A stretch of DNA of 9,476 nucleotides from Balneolaceae bacterium (GCA_007123985.1 SLGA01000027.1:1-9476), one strand, 5' to 3'; shown: positions 1 to 7,055, counted from the stretch's first letter. A program made the numbers and translations. Notes: generated from the letters alone by a model not told the origin.

Positions 1-103
1 CCCGCATAGAGAGTATCTGTGGAGTAATATCATTTCTGGTTCGAGCTTCGAGCGCATCAGAAATAAAAAGTGCTGAACAAAGTATGAAAACCAAATATTT
101 CAT
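1..103 (-). CDS. N-terminus of a secreted protein (partial, runs off left edge)
   Basis: Reading the minus strand from the ATG at 103-101 gives 34 open codons to the window edge. They begin MKYLVFILCSALFISDALEA, a lysine followed by a hydrophobic core and an A-L-E-A end, which looks like a Sec signal peptide with cleavage after residue 20. The mature part seen is RTRNDITPQILSMR. An in-frame ATG at 151-149 would add 16 residues (MIQLNRSVGLFKVFKK). I prefer 103 because the signal peptide then has normal proportions, but neither start has a clear ribosome binding site. The gene is divergent from ilvE with about 93 bp between starts. The product cannot be named because only the export signal is inside the window. 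Confidence 0.55.
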   Translation of the reverse strand, partial: MKYLVFILCSALFISDALEARTRNDITPQILSMR

Positions 104-196
104 CTTTTTGAAAACTTTAAATAATCCGACTGATCGGTTCAACTGTATCATAAAATCGCTTATCTTGAGTGTCTGAATCATTAAATAATCGTCTAC

Positions 197-1267
197 ATGA
201 AAATAACCATTACAAAATCAGATCACAGCCGAATTAACGAAATAGATTTCGATAACCTTCAGTTCGGGCGAATTTTCTCTGACCATATGTTTGAAATGAA
301 ATATGAGGACGGAAAATGGATTCAGGGAGAGATTAAACCATACGGCCCCATCACATTCGAACCATCTATGATGGCCCTTCATTACGGCCAGGCAGTTTTT
401 GAAGGAATGAAAGCGTATTACGCTGATGAAAATACCATTAACCTTTTTCGGGTGAAGGATCACCACCAGCGGCTCAATAACTCTGCAAAACGTTTGTGTA
501 TGCCTGAAATTGATGAAGAGGTCTTCATCACAGCACTCGAGGAACTAATGAAGGCCGATTATAAATGGATACCCAAAAAACATGGGCAAGCGCTTTACTT
601 GCGCCCCGTTATGTTTGCATCAGAAGAGTATCTCGCCGCAAAAGTAGCAGAGGAGTACAGGTTCTACATTATAACAAGCCCTGTTGGTGCTTATTATAGC
701 GAAGGCTTTAATCCCGTAAAACTAACTACATCAGAAAGTTATGTGCGGGCAGTGAAAGGCGGTACCGGAGAAGCCAAAGCGGCCGGAAATTATGGTGGCA
801 GTTTTTTACCCGCACAAAAAGCTCAAAAAGAGGGCTATACCCAGGTTTTATGGTTAGATGCAATTGAGCACAACTATATTGAAGAGGTAGGCACGATGAA
901 TATCTTCTTTCTTTTTGATGGCAAACTTGTAACACCTCAACTTGGAGGCACCGTGCTCCCGGGTATTACACGGCGCTCGGTACTTTCGCTGGCAAAAGAG
1001 TGGGGCATTGACGTTCAAGAAAGAAAAATTTCTATCCGGGAGATCATTGAAACAGCCGAAAATGGTTCGTTAAAAGAAGTTTTTGGAGCGGGTACTGCAG
1101 CTGTTATATCGCCGGTTGGGTTGATTCATCACCAGGGAAAAACAATCACCCTGGATCAGGAAAAAATTGGTCCGTTTGCGAAAAAAATGTTCGATACCAT
1201 CACTGGTATTCAATACGGAAAACTGAATGATTCCCACAATTGGGTGCACTCGGTGAAAGTGGGCTGA
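197..1267 (+). CDS. ilvE: Branched-chain amino-acid aminotransferase
   Basis: This is a cytoplasmic PLP enzyme of fold type IV that exchanges the amino group between leucine, isoleucine or valine and 2-oxoglutarate, the last step of their synthesis and the first of their breakdown. The 356 residues match the usual length of the longer BCAT type. Landmarks seen are the substrate-loop motif LHYGQAVFEGMKAY (61-74), the YLRPVMF segment (134-140), GGTGEAKAAGNYGGS (188-202) in which K194 is the expected Schiff-base lysine, EEVGTMNIFF (229-238), LPGITRRSVL (254-263) and the phosphate-binding FGAGTAAVISPV (296-307). No key residue is missing. The ATG at 197 has no visible Shine-Dalgarno sequence, which is common in this group. 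No other ilv or leu genes are adjacent, so it appears to be a lone gene. Family assignment is firm; exact substrate preference is inferred. Confidence 0.96.
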   Translation: MKITITKSDHSRINEIDFDNLQFGRIFSDHMFEMKYEDGKWIQGEIKPYGPITFEPSMMALHYGQAVFEGMKAYYADENTINLFRVKDHHQRLNNSAKRLCMPEIDEEVFITALEELMKADYKWIPKKHGQALYLRPVMFASEEYLAAKVAEEYRFYIITSPVGAYYSEGFNPVKLTTSESYVRAVKGGTGEAKAAGNYGGSFLPAQKAQKEGYTQVLWLDAIEHNYIEEVGTMNIFFLFDGKLVTPQLGGTVLPGITRRSVLSLAKEWGIDVQERKISIREIIETAENGSLKEVFGAGTAAVISPVGLIHHQGKTITLDQEKIGPFAKKMFDTITGIQYGKLNDSHNWVHSVKVG

Positions 1268-1356
1268 TCTGCTAACCGGTAAAAAAAGTGAAGGTCAGAT
1301 ACAATTTTATACGTAAAGACACTTCTTTTCGTTTTTCGTATATTGTCTATATAAAC

Positions 1357-1361
1357 AGGAG
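1357..1361 (+). promoter_or_regulatory. Strong Shine-Dalgarno sequence for the plug-domain lipoprotein
   Basis: AGGAG lies 5 nt before the ATG at 1367. It stands out because most genes in this window have no recognisable ribosome binding site, and it fixes the start of the plug-domain lipoprotein. About 20 bp upstream is TATATTG (1340-1346), which resembles the Bacteroidota -7 element TAnnTTTG but is one base short, so a promoter there is only possible. Confidence 0.6.
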
Positions 1362-1366
1362 CAATT

Positions 1367-1792
1367 ATGAAAGCTTACTTTTTCCTTTTCATTTTTATAG
1401 CAGCTTTATTTGCCATAAGCTGTGCCACGTCCGATTCAGCCACACAAACTGAACTGAGGCAAGTACAGCAACCTATCGATGTTGTGAACGATGATAAAGA
1501 TTATCACCGGGATTTAGCTGATTTTCTGCGACGGGTACCGGGTGTAAACATTACCGGCTCAGGAAATAATCAGCGAGTCACCATTCGCGGTATTTCTTCC
1601 ATTACCTCGGGTATCGAACCGCTGTTTTTGATTGACGGGCTGATTGCCGGAACCTCCTATATGGAAGTGAACAACCGGATTAATGTGCGTGATATCGATT
1701 ACGTCCGTGTTTTAAAAGGTTCGGATGCAGCTATTTATGGCGTAAGAGGTGGGAATGGAGTTGTAATGATTGTAACCAAAACATCCAATTAA
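1367..1792 (+). CDS. Barrel-less TonB-dependent receptor plug-domain lipoprotein
   Basis: This is a complete 141-aa protein. Residues 1-18 are a hydrophobic signal peptide ending FAISC, so C19 is the probable lipidated cysteine. After a short linker (20-42), residues about 47-138 form a TonB-receptor plug domain: LADFLRRVPGVNITG (50-64), VTIRGISSI (71-79), PLFLIDGLI (85-93), then the conserved close IDYVRVLKGSDAAIYGVRGG (110-129) followed by NGVVMIVTK. That close is typical of SusC/RagA-like receptors. The protein stops right after the plug; no 22-strand barrel follows, and the downstream DNA belongs to a gene on the other strand. The complete lipobox, good AGGAG site and intact frame argue for a real short gene rather than a broken receptor. 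Its role is unknown; it might bind to or gate an envelope partner, which is inference. It follows ilvE by 99 bp. Confidence 0.85.
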   Translation: MKAYFFLFIFIAALFAISCATSDSATQTELRQVQQPIDVVNDDKDYHRDLADFLRRVPGVNITGSGNNQRVTIRGISSITSGIEPLFLIDGLIAGTSYMEVNNRINVRDIDYVRVLKGSDAAIYGVRGGNGVVMIVTKTSN

Positions 1793-1813
1793 CTCTCCAA
1801 ATACTGCTTGAAA

Positions 1814-3052
1814 TCAGATTCCAATTTCTATCTGAAATCGCAGATACCAGCTCTTTCTTTCCTGTTCAACATTCCACTCTTCGAGGGTATTCGTTATCTC
1901 CGCCTGCAATTTTAAAGCATGCTCCCAGATATATTTTGTAAGCCCAAAGCTGTACTGCCGTATTTCAGGAGAAAAATCTCTGATAGATGCTGACGGTGTT
2001 TGCAAAGAGTATCTGCCAATCAATTCGTAGTTTGACGGGAAGAGATAACTGAGCTGAAAATCGGTTCCCCGTCCTGCATAAATAAACCGAAAATCTGTTT
2101 CATCTGAAGGATTTACAGTTACAGGATCGTCTGCCGACCGGATTAAATGCGCTGTTTGAAATGCCCAGCCATTGTACTTTACCATTGCATCAAGATGAAT
2201 GGATGTGAGATCGCGTGCTTCAAACAGTTCATCTCCAAGCTGACCTCTGGATCGCTGCACACCTCTGTTAAGGTGATAGGTACCGGCCAGCAACAGTTTT
2301 GGGGTTTGTTCCCGTGCCAGATCACCTTCGAACAGCATACCGTTATTTTTAAAAACACCAAATGGGAAGAACTCCAACCTGCCTGTGTACGCAAGTTTCG
2401 TATCAGGATTTCGGGTCCAGTTTCGCCCGTTACCGGTACTAATGGCTGTTTTAATGTTATAAGAAACTCGGTTTTCATCTTCATTCAGGTAATAAATCAG
2501 CGTTCCGAAATCTCTGTCGATTGTAAATCTCGCATTGTTAATGGAGCGATCTGTAAGTTGAAGTGCACCGGAAGAGTTTACTCGCTGGCGGTTTCCGGGC
2601 AGTTTGGTTTGACCAAAACCAATATTCCAGTGCTTGTTTGGCTGATAGAACATCACCGCATCCCGTATAATATTGATGTTATCACCTTCATTTAACTCTC
2701 CCACATCACCCGGCGCAAAAGAGAGTTGAATTGCATATAAAAAACGCGGGTCGCCTACGAAGCCATCAAATCGTAACCTCAAGCGGCGCACAACGCCCTC
2801 AATAGCATCATCATCTTGATCATGATTGACATAAGAAACTCGATTTTGCATTCTGAAACGGATGTTTAATCGAAAGGTACTGTCTGGTGTTGTTAAACCC
2901 AGGCCTGAACCATAGCTGTAAAATGGTAACGCGGGAAAGCGCAGATCATCACCAATTTGCCCGGTTCGCTCTTGATTTTCTGTTTGGGCATTTACAGGTG
3001 TTGTGAAAACAGCAAAACAACAGAATGCCAGACATACAGTCCAAATCTTCAT
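1814..3052 (-). CDS. Outer-membrane porin, Porin_O_P (phosphate-selective porin) type
   Basis: This is a probable outer-membrane beta-barrel porin of about 412 aa. From the ATG at 3052 the protein starts MKIWTVCLAFCCFAVFTTP and has a signal peptide ending VNA, with cleavage likely before QTENQ. The open frame continues upstream to a TTG at 3109 (ATG at 3106), but that adds a 19-residue extension before the signal peptide and has no ribosome site, so I chose 3052. The body has alternating polar/hydrophobic strands throughout. Family-like segments are FRLNIRFRMQNRVSY, VVRRLRLRFDGFVGDPRFLY, the NIGFGQTKLPGNRQR stretch and RFTIDRDFGTLIYY, as in OprO/OprP-like porins of Bacteroidota. It lies 75 bp downstream of the metallophosphatase gene on the same strand, suggesting co-transcription and uptake of released phosphate or other anions. 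Substrate is inferred from family and neighbours only. Confidence 0.82.
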   Translation of the reverse strand: MKIWTVCLAFCCFAVFTTPVNAQTENQERTGQIGDDLRFPALPFYSYGSGLGLTTPDSTFRLNIRFRMQNRVSYVNHDQDDDAIEGVVRRLRLRFDGFVGDPRFLYAIQLSFAPGDVGELNEGDNINIIRDAVMFYQPNKHWNIGFGQTKLPGNRQRVNSSGALQLTDRSINNARFTIDRDFGTLIYYLNEDENRVSYNIKTAISTGNGRNWTRNPDTKLAYTGRLEFFPFGVFKNNGMLFEGDLAREQTPKLLLAGTYHLNRGVQRSRGQLGDELFEARDLTSIHLDAMVKYNGWAFQTAHLIRSADDPVTVNPSDETDFRFIYAGRGTDFQLSYLFPSNYELIGRYSLQTPSASIRDFSPEIRQYSFGLTKYIWEHALKLQAEITNTLEEWNVEQERKSWYLRFQIEIGI

Positions 3053-3127
3053 AACAATCTTACTTTTGTTAAAATAACGGCTCGACGAAAGTAGCAAGTT
3101 GAGCATCAAAAGAAAAGAGGAGAGTTC

Positions 3128-4057
3128 TTATTCTTGCCGGCCTACTGTGTAGTACCTGCTGTAAATTTCGGGTGTTTCGCTACTGTCTGAGAGACTCACA
3201 TCCACTCTACCGAGCCGTATTCCGCTGTGCCCCATCTGCGTAATCACTGTTTTGCTCCCTGAAGAATTTTCAACAGATACAGGGGCATCAAGAAATGTGT
3301 GCGTATGCCCGCCGATGATGAGATCGATACCCTCCACTTGTTTTGCAAGTTTCAGATCGTCAATTTTGTCATCATTGTAGCTGTAGCCCAAATGGCTTAG
3401 ACAAATCACATAATCACAATGATTGTGTATCCGTAAACTTTGCACCATCCTCTGTGATACCTGAATTGGATCAAAATATCGCACATCACCATATAAACCG
3501 CGATCCACAACACCCTGCAACCGAATTCCAAGGCCGAAAATGCCGATTCGAAAACCGTCTATCTCCCTCACGAGCTGTCTTTGTACAAACGGATTCAGCG
3601 GTGTTTCTCTCACAAAATAGTTGGATGCCAGAATGGGAAATCCTGCTTTGCGGGCGGCTTCTGCAAATCCATCGGGGCCTCGGTCAAACTCGTGATTTCC
3701 AATGGTCATCGCATCGTAATTCATTTCCGTCATCAGTTTCAGATCTACGGAGCCGCCATACACATCGAACCAGGGCGTGCCCTGAAATACATCACCTGCA
3801 TCAAGAAGTAAGACATTTTTATTCTGCGACCGGATTTTTTTAACAAGTGATGCTCTTTGCGCAATACCACCTAACCCGGCAAACTCTCTTGCGTTTGATG
3901 GAAAAGGATCGAGCCGGGCATGCGTATCATTAGTGTATAGAATGGTAACCGCTGGTGATATATCCGATTTCGAATTGAGACCGGCAATCGGGCCGATCAA
4001 AAAACTGCCTGCCGAAAACAGTGAAGCTTGTTTTAAGAACTCTTTTCGCGAAATCAC
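3128..4057 (-). CDS. Metallophosphatase domain of a split 5'-nucleotidase (UshA-like N-domain)
   Basis: This is an exported metal-dependent phosphoesterase expected to hydrolyse nucleotides or related phosphate esters. The 309-aa protein holds the full calcineurin-like metal site: YTNDTH (D44, H46), LLLDAGDVFQGTP (D86, D89), GNHEFD (120-125, N121 and H122), the SHLG motif (H222) and GGHTH (249-253, H251 and H253). No metal ligand appears to be missing. The N-terminus, ISRKEFLKQ followed by a mildly hydrophobic stretch to about residue 27, resembles a twin-arginine signal in the R-K form, so Tat export is likely but unproven. The substrate-binding C-terminal domain normally fused to this enzyme is absent here and is encoded by the gene immediately upstream. 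The start is GTG at 4057, overlapping the upstream TGA by 4 bp (GTGA), which suggests translational coupling. Confidence 0.9.
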   Translation of the reverse strand: MISRKEFLKQASLFSAGSFLIGPIAGLNSKSDISPAVTILYTNDTHARLDPFPSNAREFAGLGGIAQRASLVKKIRSQNKNVLLLDAGDVFQGTPWFDVYGGSVDLKLMTEMNYDAMTIGNHEFDRGPDGFAEAARKAGFPILASNYFVRETPLNPFVQRQLVREIDGFRIGIFGLGIRLQGVVDRGLYGDVRYFDPIQVSQRMVQSLRIHNHCDYVICLSHLGYSYNDDKIDDLKLAKQVEGIDLIIGGHTHTFLDAPVSVENSSGSKTVITQMGHSGIRLGRVDVSLSDSSETPEIYSRYYTVGRQE

Positions 4058-4767
4058 CGTCTTATTCTCCCGTCTGTTACATCATAAATCTCTTTCAGAG
4101 ATCCAAAATAATCTACATATATATGCCTTACTGATATCTCAAGATCTTTCCTTTCTACGGGCTCCCAAAGGGCGGGAAACAGATCGCCGCCGTTCGCGGC
4201 CCAGCTTGTTGTTGCTACCCTATAGTGCCTTTCAGGGTCAACCACTTCGGCGTTTACAAGGATACCTCTTGCAGTACCTTCCGGGGTTATCGTATAGCGC
4301 ACACCACTGATCGGTGCTCCACCAAGTGACGCATTTTGCTGTACCAATTCAATAATTTTTTCACCTGTAAGGGTAAGAATTACAAGATTATTCTCGTACG
4401 GCATAAACTCGTAGATATCACCAACTGTTATTGGGCCCGGTTTAAAAAATAATCTGAATGAGCTGTCTCCAATTACACCAATATGTACCTGCCGGCCCAG
4501 TTCGTTTGCTCCCCGAATGCGTAGTGCATCAGAAACAATGTTGCCGAGAGTGCTTTCGGGTTTATTAAACCGAAGAGTATCTTTTGCAACAGCAACGGGT
4601 CTGCCCATTTCCCTGTAAAGAAAAGGGCGATATCCATCAAGAAGGCGGCTTATTTCACTATCGGGGTTAGGATAATCAAGTTCCGGTTCTTCCTCGGCTG
4701 CAGTTGTACTGAACATCGTGCAACCGGTAAAAAGCAGGGCAAAAAGTAGTACCGGAAAAAATCGCAT
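4054..4767 (-). CDS. 5'-nucleotidase C-terminal domain lipoprotein
   Basis: This 237-aa protein is a stand-alone 5'-nucleotidase C-terminal (substrate-binding) domain. The first 15 residues end LLFTG before C16, a good lipobox, so it is probably a membrane-anchored lipoprotein. Family landmarks are ESTLGNIVSDALR (71-83), GPITVGDIYEFMPYENNLV (111-129), LTLTGEKI (131-138), ISGVRYTI (153-160) and YRVATTSWAANGGDLFP (182-198). In fused enzymes such as UshA this domain supplies the nucleobase-binding side of the active site, while catalysis needs the metallophosphatase domain, here the next gene. I infer the two products assemble or cooperate in the envelope. It begins 9 bp after the preceding gene's stop and ends inside the GTGA overlap with the metallophosphatase gene, so the three are very likely one transcript. 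Confidence 0.88.
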   Translation of the reverse strand: MRFFPVLLFALLFTGCTMFSTTAAEEEPELDYPNPDSEISRLLDGYRPFLYREMGRPVAVAKDTLRFNKPESTLGNIVSDALRIRGANELGRQVHIGVIGDSSFRLFFKPGPITVGDIYEFMPYENNLVILTLTGEKIIELVQQNASLGGAPISGVRYTITPEGTARGILVNAEVVDPERHYRVATTSWAANGGDLFPALWEPVERKDLEISVRHIYVDYFGSLKEIYDVTDGRIRR

Positions 4768-4776
4768 AAAGTGCTT

Positions 4777-5532
4777 TTATCGTTGCTGGCGGAAAAAATT
4801 CATCATCAGATCTGTTAATCCGAGCAGTTTAAAATCGGATGGAACAGAGGTTTTTGAACGGTCGAAACCTGAACGGTTAACAGACAGCGCTTCCGCTTTC
4901 ATCACCACGGTTTCATCTCTGAAAACTTCAATCAAAAGTGGGAAACTGTTGCTGTTCATCACCATCTCGACAGGTATTTCATGGTCGAACTGTAGTGTCC
5001 CGGTGGAATACCATGCATCAAGCAGTACCCCCCAGTTCACTTTGATTCTGTCTGTAAGCCAAACGGAGATATACTCATTTTCAGAGTCTCCCTTTAGCCG
5101 GAATTCGTGCGAAGTGTACCCGTGTATCTGCCTGGTTTGGCCGGTCTCTGTTACTTTTTCATCCCATGGAAATGGTTTTCTTTCAACTACTTCCTGCCGG
5201 CCCTGCATTCTGTTCATAAGTGCTACAAGGTTTTCGAGCTCGGATTTCGCAACTTTTAACCCCTCTTTATCATCGGTTATCAGAATGAAATCCTGCAGAT
5301 CATTTCGAACCAAAACACCGCGTGCGCTAAGGCCTGCCATTACGTTCATCGATACATTGGAATCAACAAAAATACGATTGTTGTTAAATGTAAGACTCAA
5401 TCTGGCTGTTTCACCTGCCGGGCTTTCCGGATTCTGAATCAGATATGAAATTTCACCCTCAAACAGATTTCTTTCCGTCCCAAAAGACAGAATAAGTGCA
5501 AAGATTAGAATCGGGATTGAAACTATTTTCAT
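4777..5532 (-). CDS. Exported protein of unknown function, DUF4412-like
   Basis: This 251-aa protein begins with a hydrophobic segment (about residues 4-17, after MKI) that looks like a signal peptide, although there is no clear AxA site and no lipobox cysteine. The mature part reads as beta-rich: FEGEISYLIQNPES, LSLTFNNNRIFVDSNV, a central DFILITDDKEGLKV, then HGYTSHEFRLKG followed by YISVWLTDRI. This order (F-x-G-x-I opening, repeated statement of a bound-state strand, GY...E.. then W.TD) reminds me of DUF4412 proteins, but the call is from memory of the pattern and unproven. It is the first gene of the block with the split 5'-nucleotidase, 9 bp upstream, so it may aid an envelope phosphate function. 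It lies 75 bp after mnmA. AGG 7 nt before the ATG is a weak ribosome site. Confidence 0.75.
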   Translation of the reverse strand: MKIVSIPILIFALILSFGTERNLFEGEISYLIQNPESPAGETARLSLTFNNNRIFVDSNVSMNVMAGLSARGVLVRNDLQDFILITDDKEGLKVAKSELENLVALMNRMQGRQEVVERKPFPWDEKVTETGQTRQIHGYTSHEFRLKGDSENEYISVWLTDRIKVNWGVLLDAWYSTGTLQFDHEIPVEMVMNSNSFPLLIEVFRDETVVMKAEALSVNRSGFDRSKTSVPSDFKLLGLTDLMMNFFRQQR

Positions 5533-5607
5533 GTTGTACCTGTGTTAATTATATACATCCTTACTTTGGAAGTGTACTGGGTTGAATCTCGTTTTTCAAT
5601 CTTTGTT

Positions 5608-6744
5608 TCAGGCTTCCAGTTCAAGTTCCTGCCCCAAATCAATGTTAACTTTATGAATCCAGCCACCGGCAATTACATCATCTCCTTCGTAACAAACGAT
5701 GGCTTGCCCCGGGGTTATCGCTTCGCGACCAGCCGGAAAGTTCACCTCTACTTCATCATCAGAAAGTTGTTTGATAGTTCCAACAGCGCCATCGTCGTTA
5801 TAGCGAATTTTTCCGGTGATTTCCATTTCACCACCCGGTATTGAAGCGTATTTGATGAGGTTCAATTCTTTTGCCCGGCAGGTGGTACTGATCAAATCTT
5901 CCTTTTCACCCACAGTGATTACATTATTTTTAGCATCGATATGCGTTACGTACACTGGTTTACCCATTGGCAGATGCAAACCCCGCCTCTGTCCAATTGT
6001 ATAGAATGGAAATCCTTTATGCTTACCAAGAATTTTTCCAGATTTATCTACAAATACTCCGCCGCTTACTCGTTCTTCGAGATCATCCACTTTTTCTTTC
6101 AAGAATCTGTGGTAGTTGTTATCCGGTATAAAACAGATTTCATATGAATCGGGTTTTGTTGCAACATTAAGCAATCCAAAATCTTCAGCAAACTGCCTGA
6201 TCTCAGTTTTCTTGTACTTCCCGAGAGGAAATAGTGTACGCTTAAGGTGCTTTTGTTCTACGCCCCACAATGCGTATGACTGATCTTTCTTATGATCTTT
6301 ACCTTTTGAGATGACATATCGGCCGTTCGCTTCGCGAACATTTGCATAATGGCCGGTTGCGATGAAGTCACACCCAAGGTTATCGGCACGTTTGAGCAGG
6401 GCAGCCCATTTGATGTGGGTATTGCACAAAACGCATGGGTTTGGTGTGCGGCCGTTTGTATAGTCTTCAATAAACCGGTCAATCACCCAGTTTCCGAATT
6501 CATCCCGGATATCAACAATAAAGTGTTTAAAACCATGACGAACAGCTATTTGCCGGGCATCATTCATCGATTCAACCGTACAGCATCCCGTTTCTTTCCC
6601 GTTATCACCACCGCTGCGATGATAATCCCAGGTTTTCATTGTAATTCCGATTACTTCGTATCCCTGATTGTGCAGCATGACAGCAGCAACGGATGAATCT
6701 ACCCCGCCACTCATTGCAACAAGAACACGTCCTTTTTTACTCAT
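5608..6744 (-). CDS. mnmA: tRNA-specific 2-thiouridylase
   Basis: This cytoplasmic enzyme activates U34 of tRNA-Lys, -Glu and -Gln with ATP and inserts sulfur passed on from a cysteine desulfurase, giving 2-thiouridine. The 378-aa length is normal. Seen are the PP-loop VAMSGGVDSSVAAVML (9-24), the TMKTWD segment (35-40), RTPNPCVLCNTHIKW (99-113) with C107 as the expected nucleophile equivalent to E. coli C102, FIATGHYA (127-134), the KKDQSYALWG stretch (152-161), SYEICFIP (200-207) with C204 as the second catalytic cysteine, and YTIGQRRGL (248-256) of the central domain, followed by the C-terminal beta-barrel. Nothing is missing. The ATG at 6744 has no clear ribosome site. No tRNA-modification neighbours are present, and the 75-bp gap to the next gene leaves open whether they share a transcript. 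Confidence 0.97.
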   Translation of the reverse strand: MSKKGRVLVAMSGGVDSSVAAVMLHNQGYEVIGITMKTWDYHRSGGDNGKETGCCTVESMNDARQIAVRHGFKHFIVDIRDEFGNWVIDRFIEDYTNGRTPNPCVLCNTHIKWAALLKRADNLGCDFIATGHYANVREANGRYVISKGKDHKKDQSYALWGVEQKHLKRTLFPLGKYKKTEIRQFAEDFGLLNVATKPDSYEICFIPDNNYHRFLKEKVDDLEERVSGGVFVDKSGKILGKHKGFPFYTIGQRRGLHLPMGKPVYVTHIDAKNNVITVGEKEDLISTTCRAKELNLIKYASIPGGEMEITGKIRYNDDGAVGTIKQLSDDEVEVNFPAGREAITPGQAIVCYEGDDVIAGGWIHKVNIDLGQELELEA

Positions 6745-6785
6745 ATCTGGCTCAAATTAAATTAGCCTGTAAAAATAACACATTT

Positions 6786-6830
6786 TTATGTAAATGGTAT
6801 TAAGCTGAAAGAACGGTTTAGATTGAACAT
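6786..6830 (-). CDS. Possible 14-codon leader ORF upstream of mnmA
   Basis: On the minus strand, AGAGG stands 6 nt before an ATG at 6830-6828, the best ribosome site on this side of the intergenic region. The frame reads MFNLNRSFSLIPFT and ends at TAA (6788-6786), 41 bp before mnmA. It lacks runs of one amino acid that would suggest classic attenuation. It may be a chance match; no family is recognisable. Confidence 0.2.
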   Translation of the reverse strand: MFNLNRSFSLIPFT

Positions 6831-6835
6831 TCTTG

Positions 6836-6877
6836 CCTCTCTTTTTGAACCCCTGCTTCTTCTCCTCTCTTTTTTGA
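6836..6877 (+). repeat. Near-identical 13/14-bp direct repeat, 28-bp period, in a pyrimidine tract
   Basis: CCTCTCTTTTTGA at 6836-6848 recurs as CCTCTCTTTTTTGA at 6864-6877, differing by one T, with starts 28 bp apart. A shorter echo, ACTCTTTTTTA, follows at about 6881-6891. The low sequence complexity lowers the weight of the match, although the spacer between the two copies is not itself repeated. Confidence 0.5.
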
Positions 6878-6914
6878 CACACTCTTTTTTACCAAGACCT
6901 GTAACACAGCAAAA

Positions 6915-6928
6915 ATTTCATGTGAAAT
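6915..6928. promoter_or_regulatory. 14-bp palindrome, possible operator
   Basis: ATTTCA-TG-TGAAAT has perfect 6-bp arms around a 2-bp centre. It lies about midway between the divergent starts of mnmA and the lipoprotein gene, far from either, and does not extend beyond these arms. AT-rich DNA makes such sites fairly common by chance. Confidence 0.25.
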
Positions 6929-7047
6929 AAATATAAAAGTGAAAAACGTATCATCTTAATATCATTAAAAACAATAGTATTTTGATTTTATCATATCCGT
7001 AAAAATATATCTCTTAGTGATGAGTAAAATTGTTGTAAAATTACGCT

Positions 7048-7055
7048 TACATTTG
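7048..7055 (+). promoter_or_regulatory. Possible Bacteroidota-type -7 promoter element
   Basis: TACATTTG fits the TAnnTTTG consensus of Bacteroidota primary-sigma promoters exactly and sits 51 bp before the lipoprotein start at 7107, which would give a leader of about 45 nt. TTG triplets lie 12 and 15 bp upstream, closer than the usual -33 spacing of about 19 bp, so only half of the promoter is supported. Use of this consensus by this organism is inferred. Confidence 0.35.

Noticed and set aside
1265..1306. Possible hairpin after ilvE formed by CTGATC and GGTCAG
   Set aside because: The arms are 6 bp with a G-U pair and a loop of more than 20 nt, with no T-run; not a convincing terminator.
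1814..1835. TCAGAT / ATCTGA hairpin at the ilvE-side end of the porin gene, a possible terminator
   Set aside because: The stem is only 6 AT-rich base pairs, inside the porin coding end, with a 10-nt loop and no T-run.
2147..2695. 182-codon open frame on the plus strand opposite the porin gene
   Set aside because: It is antisense to a well-supported porin gene, has no signal, domain or ribosome site, and its protein has no recognisable pattern.
3053..3109. Upstream TTG/ATG starts for the porin (3109 or 3106)
   Set aside because: They would put 18-19 residues ahead of an already complete signal peptide and have no ribosome site; 3052 is the better start.
3343..3843. 166-codon plus-strand open frame
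   Set aside because: It is antisense to the metallophosphatase, whose metal-binding motifs are unmistakable; the His/Cys-rich composition simply mirrors the opposite strand.
4718..5437. 239-codon plus-strand open frame
   Set aside because: It lies antisense to the DUF4412-like gene and crosses into the 5'-nucleotidase C-domain gene; the Ser/Phe-rich product looks like a shadow translation.
5548..5553. TATAAT on the minus strand 16 bp before the DUF4412-like gene
   Set aside because: No matching -35 or -33 element at proper spacing and the leader would be very short; TATAAT is not the usual element in this group.
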